Origin: Serinicoccus sediminis
Lineage (GTDB): Bacteria; Actinomycetota; Actinomycetes; Actinomycetales; Dermatophilaceae
Assembly (NCBI RefSeq): GCF_004153545.1
Contig: NZ_SDVA01000001.1
Location: forward strand, 1-64,000
DNA: 64,000 bases
Direction of reading: 5' to 3'
Part shown: piece by piece, positions 7,981 through 16,446 of the stretch
Numbering within the stretch: the first letter of the stretch is position 1
Layout: each line of letters opens with the position of its first letter
Notes under the pieces: model-generated
The model's input: the letters and a program-made list of their open reading frames with translations, nothing else
Told to the model about the DNA's origin: nothing
Databases searched by the model: none
Translations under genes and position numbers: made by a program

Positions 7981-9198
7981 GTGAACATCGTCCTCGTGGA
8001 GCCGCACTTCCCGAAGAACCAGCGTGAGTTCGCCCGGGCCCTCGCGGAGACCGGCGCCAACGTCATCGGCATCGGTGAGACCCCGCTGGACTACCTGGAC
8101 GACCAGCTCACGTCCTGGATGGTCCACTACGAGCAGGTCGGCTCGGTGACCGACCGCGCGCAGATGACCGACGCCGTCCGGCGCGTCCAGAGCATGGTCT
8201 GGGTCGACCGCATGGAGTCCACCATCGAGTCCCACCAGCTGGTGGCCGCCCAGGTGCGCGAGGACCTCGGCATACCGGGCACCTCCGTGCGCACCACCTG
8301 GCTGTGCCGCGACAAGCCCTCGATGAAGGAGGCGCTGCGCGCGGCCGGGGTCCCCACCGCGAGGTCGACCGGGGCCGACGACGCCGGCCAGGTGTGGGAC
8401 TTCGTCGCGGCCGTGGGCTACCCCGTCATCCTCAAGCCGCGCGACGCGGCGGGTGCGGCCGACACCGTCCGGGTCGGCTCGGACACCGAGCTCGCCGCCG
8501 CGCTGGAGCGGATGGGCCGCTACAGCTCGATCGCCGTCGAGGAGTTCATCGAGGGGCACGAGGGCTTCTACGACACCGTCTCGGTCGACGGCCGGATCGA
8601 GCTCGACTTCGCCTCGCACTACTTCCCCGGGGTGCTGGAGGGGATGCGGGCCCGGTGGATCTCGCCGCAGTTCGTCACGACCAACCGGATCGACGACGGT
8701 GGGCTCTACGACGAGATCCGCGCCATGGGCTACCGCGTCAACGAGGCGCTGGGCATCGGCACCTCGGCGACCCACATGGAGTGGTTCCACGGGCCCCGCG
8801 GGCTGACCTTCTCGGAGATCGGCTGCCGCCCGCCCGGCGTCGGCTGCTGGGACCTCTACTGCGCGGCCAACGACATGGACGTGTATGCCGCGTGGGCCCA
8901 GTCCGTCGTCCACGGCGAGGTGCGCGAGCGCCCGAGCCGCAGCCACAGCGCCGGCATCGTCGCGCTGCGCCCGGACCAGGACGGCGTCATCAGCGGCTAC
9001 AGCGGTCTCGAGGACGTGGAGAACCGCTACGGCCGGTGGATCATCGACGCGCACGTGCCCGTCGCCGGGACCGGCACCCAGCCGGTCGAGGCCGGCTTCA
9101 TGGCCAACGCCTGGATCCGGATGCGCCACCCGGACTTCGACGTGCTGCGGGACATGCTCGACGACGTGGGGCGCACGGTGCATGTCTATGCCCGCTGA
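7981..9198 (+). CDS. ATP-grasp domain carboxylate-amine/thiol ligase (unknown product)
   Basis: This is a 405-residue cytoplasmic protein with an N-terminal Rossmann-like pre-ATP-grasp region (NIVLVEPHFPKNQREFARAL). The ATP-grasp core has PVILKPRDAAGAADT (nucleotide-binding Lys and Gly-rich loop), VEEFIEG, and the metal-binding block FSEIGCRPPGVG in place of the usual E-x-N. ATP-grasp enzymes join a carboxylate to an amine or thiol through an acyl-phosphate. The closest relatives I recognise are carbamoyl-phosphate-synthase-like ligases of unknown substrate. GTG at 7981 starts the conserved domain directly. The next gene begins inside its 3' end, and the third gene overlaps the second, so the three are translated together. 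Confidence 0.8.
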   Translation: MNIVLVEPHFPKNQREFARALAETGANVIGIGETPLDYLDDQLTSWMVHYEQVGSVTDRAQMTDAVRRVQSMVWVDRMESTIESHQLVAAQVREDLGIPGTSVRTTWLCRDKPSMKEALRAAGVPTARSTGADDAGQVWDFVAAVGYPVILKPRDAAGAADTVRVGSDTELAAALERMGRYSSIAVEEFIEGHEGFYDTVSVDGRIELDFASHYFPGVLEGMRARWISPQFVTTNRIDDGGLYDEIRAMGYRVNEALGIGTSATHMEWFHGPRGLTFSEIGCRPPGVGCWDLYCAANDMDVYAAWAQSVVHGEVRERPSRSHSAGIVALRPDQDGVISGYSGLEDVENRYGRWIIDAHVPVAGTGTQPVEAGFMANAWIRMRHPDFDVLRDMLDDVGRTVHVYAR

Positions 9199-10225
9199 GG
9201 GCACCGTCGACGGCGACCGCGACGCGGCGCCGGACCACCGCATCACCCTGCTGGGGCCGCAGCGCGACCCCGTGGTCGACGACGTCATGCGCTCGCTCGG
9301 GCTGGAGGGGGCCCGGGTCGCGACCATCACCGCGGGGTGGCGGGACCGCGAGCACGACGACGGTCTGCTCGTCGACCTGCTGTCCGGCAGGTGCGTCAAC
9401 CTCGGTCTCTGGCAGCGGATGCAGCAGATCTGGGAGGAGGACCCCGAGCTGGAGCGGGCCGACCGGCACCGCCGGCAGGTCCTCACCGAGATGCAGCAGC
9501 TCTACCTCATCGGGCTGCAGCAGGCCGTCGAGGCGTGCACCCGCATCCGGGCCCACCAGCCCCGGGACGCCCGGGTGCACCAGATGGCCATCGAGGACGT
9601 CCTCGAGATCATCCACGATCTCGACGACCGGCACGTGCGCCGGGTCGCCGAGCTGCACGAGGAGTTCTACGCCGTGCACGAACCGCACCACCGGGACGCG
9701 GTGGTGCGGGGCCGGCACGAGGTGGGGCGGATCGTCGGCGAGTGCGACGCGGTCGTCATCGCCGGCGGGCACGTCGGCGTGCTCCTGGGCACGCTGCACA
9801 TGTTCAACCTCGCGCCGGTGCTGGCCACCGCGGTGACCGACCCCGCCGACCCGCAGGGGGTCCACGCGCGGGTCGACCGCCCGGTGGTCGCGTGGGGCGC
9901 CGGGGCGATGGCGCTCACGGAGCGGGTCGTGCTGTTCTACGACGACTCGGTGGTGGCGCCCGGCGTGGCCGAGGTGCTCATGGAGGGGCTGGGGCTCACC
10001 CGAGGCCTGGTCGCGCTGCCCGCCGCCAGCGACCGGCTCGACGTCAAGGATCTCGACCGCATGCGCACGCTGACCCACCGCTGCCACCCCCGGGTGGCGC
10101 TACCGCTGGACCCGGGCGACCGGGTCACCCTGACCGCGGACGGCCGGGTGCCCGAGGGCACCCGCATCTTCGGGGCCGACGGCACCACGACCCGGTATGC
10201 CGCGTCCGGCGAGGAGGGCGCGTGA
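9182..10225 (+). CDS. Peptidase S51 / type 1 glutamine amidotransferase-like protein, apparently lacking the nucleophile Ser
   Basis: This 347-residue protein begins with LLGPQRDPVVDDVMRSLGLE and has a long central helical insertion rich in Glu, His and Arg (about residues 60-170). It ends with the class-I glutamine-amidotransferase/peptidase-E fold signatures VVIAGGHVGVLLGTL and, near residue 239, AWGAGAMALTERVV. In peptidase E and cyanophycinase the second block reads S-A-G-A with a catalytic Ser. Here Gly239 occupies that position, so ordinary S51 proteolysis looks unlikely. ATG 9182 or 9188 are both possible starts within the end of the ATP-grasp gene. Its stop overlaps the esterase GTG. 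The role is probably in the same pathway as the ligase. Confidence 0.7.
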   Translation: MSMPAEGTVDGDRDAAPDHRITLLGPQRDPVVDDVMRSLGLEGARVATITAGWRDREHDDGLLVDLLSGRCVNLGLWQRMQQIWEEDPELERADRHRRQVLTEMQQLYLIGLQQAVEACTRIRAHQPRDARVHQMAIEDVLEIIHDLDDRHVRRVAELHEEFYAVHEPHHRDAVVRGRHEVGRIVGECDAVVIAGGHVGVLLGTLHMFNLAPVLATAVTDPADPQGVHARVDRPVVAWGAGAMALTERVVLFYDDSVVAPGVAEVLMEGLGLTRGLVALPAASDRLDVKDLDRMRTLTHRCHPRVALPLDPGDRVTLTADGRVPEGTRIFGADGTTTRYAASGEEGA

Positions 10226-11412
10226 GCCAGCAACCGGCATACCCCCCGCCGCCCCGGCACAAGGGCAAGCTCGCGATCAACGAGCTGCGCACCCGCCGGT
10301 TGGACGAGCAGGTGATCCAGCGCTTCCTCGCCGAGCACGAGGTCCCGGTCGTGGAGGGCGCCAAGTGCACCTTCCTCTACCGCGGTCAGGCCGACGGCGT
10401 GGCGGTCCGGCACCGCATCGTCAACCAGCCGCAGCACGTGCCCATGAAGCGGCTGGAGGTGCCGGAGGGCACCACCCCGCTCTGGTACGTCACCATCGAG
10501 CTGCCGGCGGCCTCCCGGGTGGAGTACCAGATCGAGGTCCGGCACGGCGACGGCGTCGAGACCTTCAACGATCCGCTCAACCCGCACGTGGCGCACAGCC
10601 CGGTCGGGTCCTCCAGCGTGTGCCAGGCGGCGGGATACCAGCGCCCCGAGTGGATCACCCCGCAGTCGGACGCCCGGCCGGGGGAGCTCGTCGACCTGAC
10701 CCTGCCGAGCACGGCGCTACGCCGCACGGCGCACCACCGGGTCTACCTGCCGGCGCGGTTCCGGCGCAGCAGCCGCTACCCGCTGCTCGTCGTCCACGAC
10801 GGCGACGACTACCTCGACTACGCCGCCATGCGCACCGTGCTCGACAACCTCATCCACGACCTGGACATGGCCGAGACCATCGTCGTCTTCACCAACCCCG
10901 GCGACCGGCTGCGGGAGTACCCGAACCACGCGCCGCACGCACGGCACCTCACCACCGAGCTGCTGCCGGCCCTGGAGGAGCAGCTGCCGGTCATCCGGCG
11001 GTCCGACGCCCGCTGTCTCATGGGCGCCAGCTTCGGGGCGGTCGCGTCGCTGTCGACCGCGGCCCGCGACCCCGGGGTGTGGGACAACCTCTTCCTGCAG
11101 TCCGGGTCGTTCGTCTTCACCGACATCGGCTCCGACCACGGCGGCGGCCCGGCCTTCGACCCGGTGGTGAAGTTCATGAACCGCTACCGCGAGAACCCGC
11201 AACGGGTGGCCGAGCGGATGTTCATCACCTGCGGCGTCTACGAGCCGCTCATCGTCCCCAACCGCTCGATGGTGCCCGTCTTCCGGTCCACCGGGGCCCA
11301 GGTGCAGTACGTCGAGTCCCGCGACGGCCACTCGTGGGAGAACTGGCGGGACCGGCTGCGGGACGGGCTGTCGTGGATCTTCCCCGGGCCGCAGAAGCTC
11401 GTCTACGAATAA
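10222..11412 (+). CDS. Enterochelin-esterase-like alpha/beta hydrolase
   Basis: This 396-residue protein lacks a signal peptide. The N-terminal half (to about residue 150) looks like the beta-sandwich (E-set) domain that precedes Fes-type esterases and contains the FNDPLNPH block. The C-terminal half is the esterase-D/Fes alpha/beta hydrolase with HDGDDYLDY, the nucleophile elbow MGASFGA, and the catalytic His in DGHSWENW. Such enzymes hydrolyse ester bonds in siderophores and related compounds. No siderophore synthesis or transport gene is nearby, so its substrate is more likely the product of the ATP-grasp operon. The start GTG overlaps the upstream stop (GTGA), showing tight translational coupling. 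Confidence 0.82.
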   Translation: MSQQPAYPPPPRHKGKLAINELRTRRLDEQVIQRFLAEHEVPVVEGAKCTFLYRGQADGVAVRHRIVNQPQHVPMKRLEVPEGTTPLWYVTIELPAASRVEYQIEVRHGDGVETFNDPLNPHVAHSPVGSSSVCQAAGYQRPEWITPQSDARPGELVDLTLPSTALRRTAHHRVYLPARFRRSSRYPLLVVHDGDDYLDYAAMRTVLDNLIHDLDMAETIVVFTNPGDRLREYPNHAPHARHLTTELLPALEEQLPVIRRSDARCLMGASFGAVASLSTAARDPGVWDNLFLQSGSFVFTDIGSDHGGGPAFDPVVKFMNRYRENPQRVAERMFITCGVYEPLIVPNRSMVPVFRSTGAQVQYVESRDGHSWENWRDRLRDGLSWIFPGPQKLVYE

Positions 11413-11445
11413 AGATATACACGAGAAGAAAGACGAAGGTTCGTC

Positions 11446-12012
11446 ATGCCTGCTGCTGACCGCACCACCTACCTGCTCGTCGACGGCGAGAACATCGACG
11501 CGACGCTGGGCAACTCCATCCTCGGGCGGCGCCCGCACCCCGACGAGCGGCCCCGGTGGGACCGCCTGCTGACCTTCACCCAGGAGACCTGGGGGCAGAG
11601 CGCGAAGGGGCTGTTCTTCCTCAACGCCAGCAGCGGGCTGCCCATGTCCTTCGTCCAGGCGCTGCGGGCGCTCGGCTACACCCCGGTCCCGCTGTCCGGC
11701 ACGGCCGAGGAGAAGGTCGTCGACATCGCCATCCAGCGCACCCTGGAGGCGCTGCACGAGCGCACCGACGACGTCATGCTCGTCAGCCACGACGGCGACT
11801 TCCTGGAGACGGTGACCCCGCTGCTGGACGGCACCCGCCGGGTGGGTCTCATCGCCTTCGAGGAGTTCCGCAACGTCGGCTTCCACCAGCTCGTGCACCA
11901 GGGCATGGAGTTCTTCGACCTCGAGCACGACACCCGCGCCTTCAACGCGCCGCTGCCGCGCCTGCGCATCATCCCGATCGCGGAGTTCGACCCGGCCCAG
12001 TTCCTCCAGTAA
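11446..12012 (+). CDS. NYN domain (PIN-like) ribonuclease protein
   Basis: This 188-residue protein has a NYN fold with the acidic residues expected for metal-dependent RNase activity: LLVDGENID near the start (Asp and Asn), EEKVVDIAI in the middle (Asp) and VSHDGDF (Asp pair). An N-terminal YLLVDGENI block is diagnostic of the LabA/NYN group. The product probably cleaves structured RNA or tRNA; the target is unknown. The ATG at 11446 follows GAAGG. It lies 33 bp after the esterase gene across an unusually AT-rich gap, so it may share the operon or use its own promoter. Loss of any of the Asp residues would have suggested a pseudo-nuclease, but all appear present. Confidence 0.85.
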   Translation: MPAADRTTYLLVDGENIDATLGNSILGRRPHPDERPRWDRLLTFTQETWGQSAKGLFFLNASSGLPMSFVQALRALGYTPVPLSGTAEEKVVDIAIQRTLEALHERTDDVMLVSHDGDFLETVTPLLDGTRRVGLIAFEEFRNVGFHQLVHQGMEFFDLEHDTRAFNAPLPRLRIIPIAEFDPAQFLQ

Positions 12013-12055
12013 GGGCATCGCCGCAGATCAGAAGGTATGCATTGGGTAAAGAGTA

Positions 12056-12084
12056 GTGACATCGGTGACCCCTGAGGTTAGTGT
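12056..12084 (+). promoter_or_regulatory. Possible promoter for the amidase gene
   Basis: GTGACA at 12056-12061 and TAGTGT at 12079-12084 are separated by 17 nt, and a TGTCAC arm at 12081-12086 makes an inverted pair with GTGACA. The region is AT-richer than its surroundings, and the amidase ATG lies 60 bp further on. The assignment is by eye only. Confidence 0.35.
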
Positions 12085-12143
12085 CACTGCGTCCCTCTGA
12101 AGCAGTAGTCGCGGCCGGACGTCTCCGGTCAAGGAGATCCGTC

Positions 12144-14141
12144 ATGCTCTCTGCCCGTCGCTTCGTGCTGTCCGCGCTCACCGCGCTTGCCCTCGCCGTG
12201 CCCGGGGCCACGCTCCCCGCCGCCGTCGCCGCCGACGACCAGCAGCCGTCGTCGGACGCCGAGCACCGCTCGGTCCCGCTGGAGCCCCTGGCCCAGGCCA
12301 CCTCCGGGGAGGGCGCCGACGTCCTGCGCGGCACCCTCGCGGTCGACGACCGCGCCGTCACCGTGGTCGGGGTGCGCTGGTCGGGTCCGCAGGACGGCGG
12401 CGCCCGGCTGCGGGTGGAGAACGAGGGCGCCTGGGGGGAGTGGACGTCGCTGGAGGACGGCCTCGCGACCGGGCCCGAGGAGGAGGGTGCCGAGACCGGG
12501 GAGTGGGGCACCGACGGCACCGTGCTGCTCGACGCCGACCGGGTCCAGGTGGAGCTGTCCGGCGAGGCGCAGGACGCCCGCATCGAGAGCTGGACGACGT
12601 GGGTCACCCAGGACGACGTCGAGACGGTGACCGAGCTGCCGACCGCCGACGCCGCCACCAAGGGTCTGACCGTCGGCCGGCGCAAGGACTGGGCCCAGGA
12701 CATGGGCCTGATCCCCAGCAACGGGCCGGTCCGCCCCACCCCCAAGCTCGGCATCACGCTGCACCACACCGCGACCGAGGCCTACTACAGCGCCGAGGAC
12801 GTCCCGGCGATGCTGCGCGCCGTCTACCGCTACCACGCGCACACCCTGGACTGGCGGGACGTGGGCTACAACGCGATCGTCGACCGCTACGGCCGGGTCT
12901 GGGAGGGCCGCTCGGGCGGGCTGGAGAACAACGTCCAGGGCGCCCACTCCTACGGCATGAACTACGACTGGTTCGGGCTGAGCTCGCTCGGCAACCACGA
13001 GATCAGCGGGGTGCCGCAGGCCGAGCTGGCCGCCCTGGCCCGCACCGCCGGCTGGGTGCTCAACACCAACGGCGTCGACGTCAACAGCCAGCGTCGCTAC
13101 ACCAACTCCTACCTCGGCTGGACCCGCACCCTGTCCGTCCTGCACGGTCACCGTGACGTCTACGCGACCAGTTGCCCCGGCTGGCAGATGTACCAGATGA
13201 TGGGCGCGCTGCGCACCATGGTCGCCGCCGAGCAGCAGATGGCCCGCACCGCGGTGCAGCGCATCGGTGGCTCCAACCGCTACGACGTGGCCGCCGGTCT
13301 CGCCCACGAGGGCGCGCCCTACGGCGTCGACACGGCATACCTCACCCAGGGCGTGGAGATCGCCGACGCCCTCGGGGTGGGCCCGGTCGCCAGCAAGGGC
13401 AACGCCGCCGTCCTGCTCACCAAGCCCACCGAGGTGCCGCCGGCCACCGTCGAGGTGCTCGAGGCCATGGGTGCCCTGGAGGTCGTCCTCGTCGGCGGCG
13501 AGAAGGCCGTGACGCCCGCCGTCGGACGCGCGCTGCAGGCCAAGGGGTATGCCGTGCGCCGCGTGGCGGGCGAGGACCGCTACGACACCGCGGTCCAGCT
13601 GAGCTACGAGCAGAAGTGGCGCAGCGGCACCGTCTACCTGGCCAGCGGCAGCAACCTCACCGACGCCCTCGGCGGTGGCGCGGCCGCCGCCCACGTCGGG
13701 GCCCCGATGCTGCTCACCCGCACCACGAACCTGCCGCCGGTGACCGCGGCCCGGCTCGCCGAGCTCGCCCCGAGCCGGGTCGTCGTGCTCGGCGGCACCG
13801 GCGCCGTCGCCGACTCGGTGGTGCGGCAGGCGGAGACGCTGCTGCCCGGTGCCCGGGTCGAGCGGCTCGGCGGGGGCAACCGCTACCAGACCAGCGCCCT
13901 CATCGCCATGGACGCCTTCGAGCACTCCACGACGGCGGTGCTCGCGGCCGGCGACGCGCCGGTGGACGCGATGGCCGGCACCCAGCTCGCGGCCGACCGC
14001 TCGGCCCCGCTGCTGCTGGTGCGCAAGGGCTGCCGCACCGGGTCGGTGGACGACGTCTACGACGCCCTGGACATCCGGATCTCCCGGCTGGCCGGCGGGT
14101 CGGGCGTCCTGTCCTGGGACGCGGGCAGCAGAACCTGCTGA
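12144..14141 (+). CDS. N-acetylmuramoyl-L-alanine amidase (PGRP fold) with three CWB2 cell-wall-binding repeats
   Basis: This is a 665-residue exported protein. A signal peptide (about residues 1-30, ALAVPGATLPAAVAA) is followed by an acidic beta-rich domain (about 35-170). Next comes an amidase-2/PGRP domain with the zinc ligands in ITLHHTATE, VLHGHRDV and TSCPGW. Three CWB2 repeats finish the protein, each with a R-x-x-G-x-x-R-Y-x-x-A motif (RIGGSNRYDVAA, RVAGEDRYDTAV, RLGGGNRYQTSA). The enzyme cleaves the bond between muramic acid and L-alanine. CWB2 repeats anchor to secondary wall polymers. ATG 12144 has an AAGGAG site seven bases upstream. A second CWB2 protein lies at 18023. Confidence 0.92.
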   Translation: MLSARRFVLSALTALALAVPGATLPAAVAADDQQPSSDAEHRSVPLEPLAQATSGEGADVLRGTLAVDDRAVTVVGVRWSGPQDGGARLRVENEGAWGEWTSLEDGLATGPEEEGAETGEWGTDGTVLLDADRVQVELSGEAQDARIESWTTWVTQDDVETVTELPTADAATKGLTVGRRKDWAQDMGLIPSNGPVRPTPKLGITLHHTATEAYYSAEDVPAMLRAVYRYHAHTLDWRDVGYNAIVDRYGRVWEGRSGGLENNVQGAHSYGMNYDWFGLSSLGNHEISGVPQAELAALARTAGWVLNTNGVDVNSQRRYTNSYLGWTRTLSVLHGHRDVYATSCPGWQMYQMMGALRTMVAAEQQMARTAVQRIGGSNRYDVAAGLAHEGAPYGVDTAYLTQGVEIADALGVGPVASKGNAAVLLTKPTEVPPATVEVLEAMGALEVVLVGGEKAVTPAVGRALQAKGYAVRRVAGEDRYDTAVQLSYEQKWRSGTVYLASGSNLTDALGGGAAAAHVGAPMLLTRTTNLPPVTAARLAELAPSRVVVLGGTGAVADSVVRQAETLLPGARVERLGGGNRYQTSALIAMDAFEHSTTAVLAAGDAPVDAMAGTQLAADRSAPLLLVRKGCRTGSVDDVYDALDIRISRLAGGSGVLSWDAGSRTC

Positions 14142-14144
14142 GCC

Positions 14145-14201
14145 CCCGGGGTGGAGAGAAGGCCCCTGGATCCGCCCCGGGCGCCACCTCTCCACCCCGG
14201 G
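14145..14201. terminator. Long perfect inverted repeat after the amidase gene
   Basis: CCCGGGGTGGAGAG (14145-14158) is perfectly complementary to CTCTCCACCCCGGG (14188-14201), with a 29-nt loop. It starts three bases after the stop codon. It probably ends transcription of the amidase gene; the loop is unusually long for a terminator. Confidence 0.6.
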
Positions 14202-14237
14202 TTCCCGCACCCGCCGACCTGACGGCACCATGGCCTG

Positions 14238-14936
14238 GTGCACGTCAGGGAGCTGCTGCGGACCAGCCCGGCCACCCGCGCCGGGCTGTCCATCGCCCTG
14301 GCGACGGGGGCCTACGGCGTGTCCTTCGGCGCGCTCGGCACGGCCAGCGGCCTCGGGGTCCTCGAGGTCTGCGCACTCAGCCTGCTGCTCTTCTCCGGTG
14401 GCTCGCAGTTCGCCTTCATCGGGGTGCTCGCCGGGGGTGGGAGCCCCGCCTCCGCGGCCGGCGCCTCCACCCTGCTGGGGCTGCGCAACGGCGTCTACGG
14501 CATGCAGGTCAACACCCTCCTGCGGCCCCGGGGCTGGCGCCGGCTGGCCGCGGCCCAGGTCACCATCGACGAGTCGACCGCGATCGCGCTGGGGCAGACC
14601 GACCGCACCGAGCAGCGGCGCGGCTTCTGGACCGCCGGGGTCGGCGTCTTCGGGCTGTGGAACCTCATGACCCTCGTCGGCGCCCTGGCCGGTGACGCCC
14701 TCGGCGACCCGCGGCGGTGGGGCCTGGACGGCGCGGCCGTGGCGGCCTTCCTCGGGCTGCTGTGGCCACGGCTGCGCGGACGCGAGCCCGGGGCGATCGC
14801 CGCGGTCTGCGCGGTGGTGACCGTGCTGGCCATACCCCTGGTGCCGCCGGGCATCCCCATCCTCGTCGCGGCCGCGGTCGCCGCCCTCGTCGGGTGGTGG
14901 GGCCGCGACCGGTCCCCGGAGGAGGTGGCGGCGTGA
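14238..14936 (+). CDS. azlC: AzlC family branched-chain amino-acid exporter, large subunit
   Basis: This 232-residue membrane protein has the AzlC N-terminal signature (GAYGVSFGALGTASG) and the LLLFSGGSQFAFIGV and LLGLRNGVYGM blocks, with about six to seven hydrophobic helices. AzlC works with the small AzlD subunit to export leucine, isoleucine, valine or similar compounds. GTG 14238 is the first in-frame start giving the full domain. The gene overlaps azlD by one base (TGATG), the usual arrangement. Confidence 0.9.
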   Translation: MHVRELLRTSPATRAGLSIALATGAYGVSFGALGTASGLGVLEVCALSLLLFSGGSQFAFIGVLAGGGSPASAAGASTLLGLRNGVYGMQVNTLLRPRGWRRLAAAQVTIDESTAIALGQTDRTEQRRGFWTAGVGVFGLWNLMTLVGALAGDALGDPRRWGLDGAAVAAFLGLLWPRLRGREPGAIAAVCAVVTVLAIPLVPPGIPILVAAAVAALVGWWGRDRSPEEVAA

Positions 14937-15247
14937 TGACGGCATGGCTGTGGCTGCTCGCCGCGTGCACGCTCGCCTACCTCACCAAGCTCAGCGGCTA
15001 CCTCGTGCCGCAGCGGCTGCTCGGCTCGCCCGCCCTCATCCGCGTCTCGGGGTGCATGACGGTCGGGCTGCTGGCCTCGCTGGTGACGATGAACGCGGTG
15101 GCCGACGGGCAGGCGCTCGCGATCGACTCCCGGCTGCTGGCCCTGGCCGCGGCCCTCGTCGCGCTGCTGCTGCGCGCGCCCTTCCTGCTCGTCGTCGTGG
15201 TGGGCGCCGCCGCGGCGGCGCTGGGCCGGCTCGCGGGTCTACCGTGA
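14936..15247 (+). CDS. azlD: AzlD family branched-chain amino-acid exporter, small subunit
   Basis: This 103-residue protein has about three to four helices and the AzlD pattern (TWLL-like start MTAWLWLLAACTLAYLTKLS, then the GLLASLVTMNAV block). It is the small partner of AzlC. ATG 14936 overlaps the azlC stop. The next gene begins GTG at 15244, overlapping the azlD stop (GTGA), so all three genes may be translated as one unit. Confidence 0.88.
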   Translation: MTAWLWLLAACTLAYLTKLSGYLVPQRLLGSPALIRVSGCMTVGLLASLVTMNAVADGQALAIDSRLLALAAALVALLLRAPFLLVVVVGAAAAALGRLAGLP

Positions 15248-16218
15248 GCCGCATGACCAGAGCACGCCGCGCTCCGTGGCTCCAGCTCGTCCTGGGCGCG
15301 CTGTGGTTGCTCGTGCCGGCGTGGATCTGGCTCACCCGGGCGGGGGTGCTGCTGGCCGGGCACCCGGCGTATGCGGTGACGGTCACCGTGGCCGCGGCGG
15401 TCGGCGTCGTGCTGCTCGGGCTCGGGCTGCGCGGCGCCCTGGGTGACAGCACTGATCCGGACGGGCGCCCACGACGGTCGCGCTGGATGCAGGTCGTGGG
15501 CGCAGCGGTGGCGATCGTGCTCAGCCTGCTGGTGCTGGGCGTGCTGGGCTGGCTCCGGCCGTTCGGGGCCAGCCCGCAGGCCGTGGCCCTGATGGACGGG
15601 ACGCCCGAGGTCGAGGTCACCGACGCCGCGTCGCGGATCACCCTCACGCCCACGGCGGCCGCACCGACCACCGGCCTGGTCTTCCAGCCGGGCGCGCGGG
15701 TCGACCCCCGGGCCTACCTCCCGCTGCTGAGCGAGGTCGCGGCGGACGGATACCTGGTCGTCGTCGTCAAGCAGCCCTTCGACATCGGCTTCACCGCGGT
15801 CGGGGCGCCGGAGCGGGTCGTCGCGGACCACCCGGAGGTCGCGGCCTGGGCCACCGGCGGCCACAGCCTGGGAGGGGTCGTCGCCTCGGCCTACGCCGCC
15901 GACCATCCCGACGAGGTGGACGGCCTGCTGCTGTGGGCGTCCTACCCGCTCGACGACCTCAGCTCGCGGGAGGACCTGGCGGTGACCACCGTGTCGGGCA
16001 GCGAGGACGGGCTCGCCACGCCGGAGGACATCGGGGCCAGCCTGGCCGATCTGCCGCCGCAGACCGAGGTGGTCGAGGTCGCCGGCGCCGTCCACGCGTT
16101 CTTCGGCGACTACGGGGAGCAGCCGGGCGACGGCACACCCGGGACGAGCCGGGCGGAGGCGCAGACACAGATCGTCGGGGCGAGCACGGCCCTGCTGGAG
16201 GAGGTCTCCGGACGCTGA
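15244..16218 (+). CDS. Membrane-anchored alpha/beta hydrolase
   Basis: This 324-residue protein has three N-terminal hydrophobic helices (about residues 10-110). An extracytoplasmic alpha/beta-hydrolase domain follows, with the nucleophile elbow GGHSLGGVVA, an Asp near VSGSEDGLATPEDI and the catalytic His in AGAVHAFFGDYG. It resembles the PGAP1/acyl-CoA-less hydrolase group (alpha/beta hydrolase 5 type), with no clear substrate. The start GTG at 15244 overlaps the azlD stop; an ATG at 15253 is an alternative. About 228 bp of gene-free sequence follows before the flotillin gene, containing a possible TTAGGGT -10 element near 16329. Confidence 0.8.
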   Translation: MSRMTRARRAPWLQLVLGALWLLVPAWIWLTRAGVLLAGHPAYAVTVTVAAAVGVVLLGLGLRGALGDSTDPDGRPRRSRWMQVVGAAVAIVLSLLVLGVLGWLRPFGASPQAVALMDGTPEVEVTDAASRITLTPTAAAPTTGLVFQPGARVDPRAYLPLLSEVAADGYLVVVVKQPFDIGFTAVGAPERVVADHPEVAAWATGGHSLGGVVASAYAADHPDEVDGLLLWASYPLDDLSSREDLAVTTVSGSEDGLATPEDIGASLADLPPQTEVVEVAGAVHAFFGDYGEQPGDGTPGTSRAEAQTQIVGASTALLEEVSGR

Positions 16219-16446
16219 TCCGGCGACGGGCCGGCCCTCCGTGACGCCGGGCGGCGACGGGCGGTCCGTCCTGCCACGCCGGGCGACGACTGGCCCGCTG
16301 ACCTGCCCCGTCCCGGCCCTCCCGCTGGTTAGGGTGGCGGTGACCGCCCGGTCAGGCAGGCTGGCAGGGCGTTCACCGGGGGGCTCCACGTCCACGACGG
16401 GCCGACAGCCCACCTGTCGCACCGCACGTCATACCTCAGGAGTCCC

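Noticed and set aside
12129-14945. Long open frame on the minus strand opposite the amidase
   Set aside because: Antisense shadow; the plus-strand reading has a signal peptide, PGRP ligands and CWB2 repeats.
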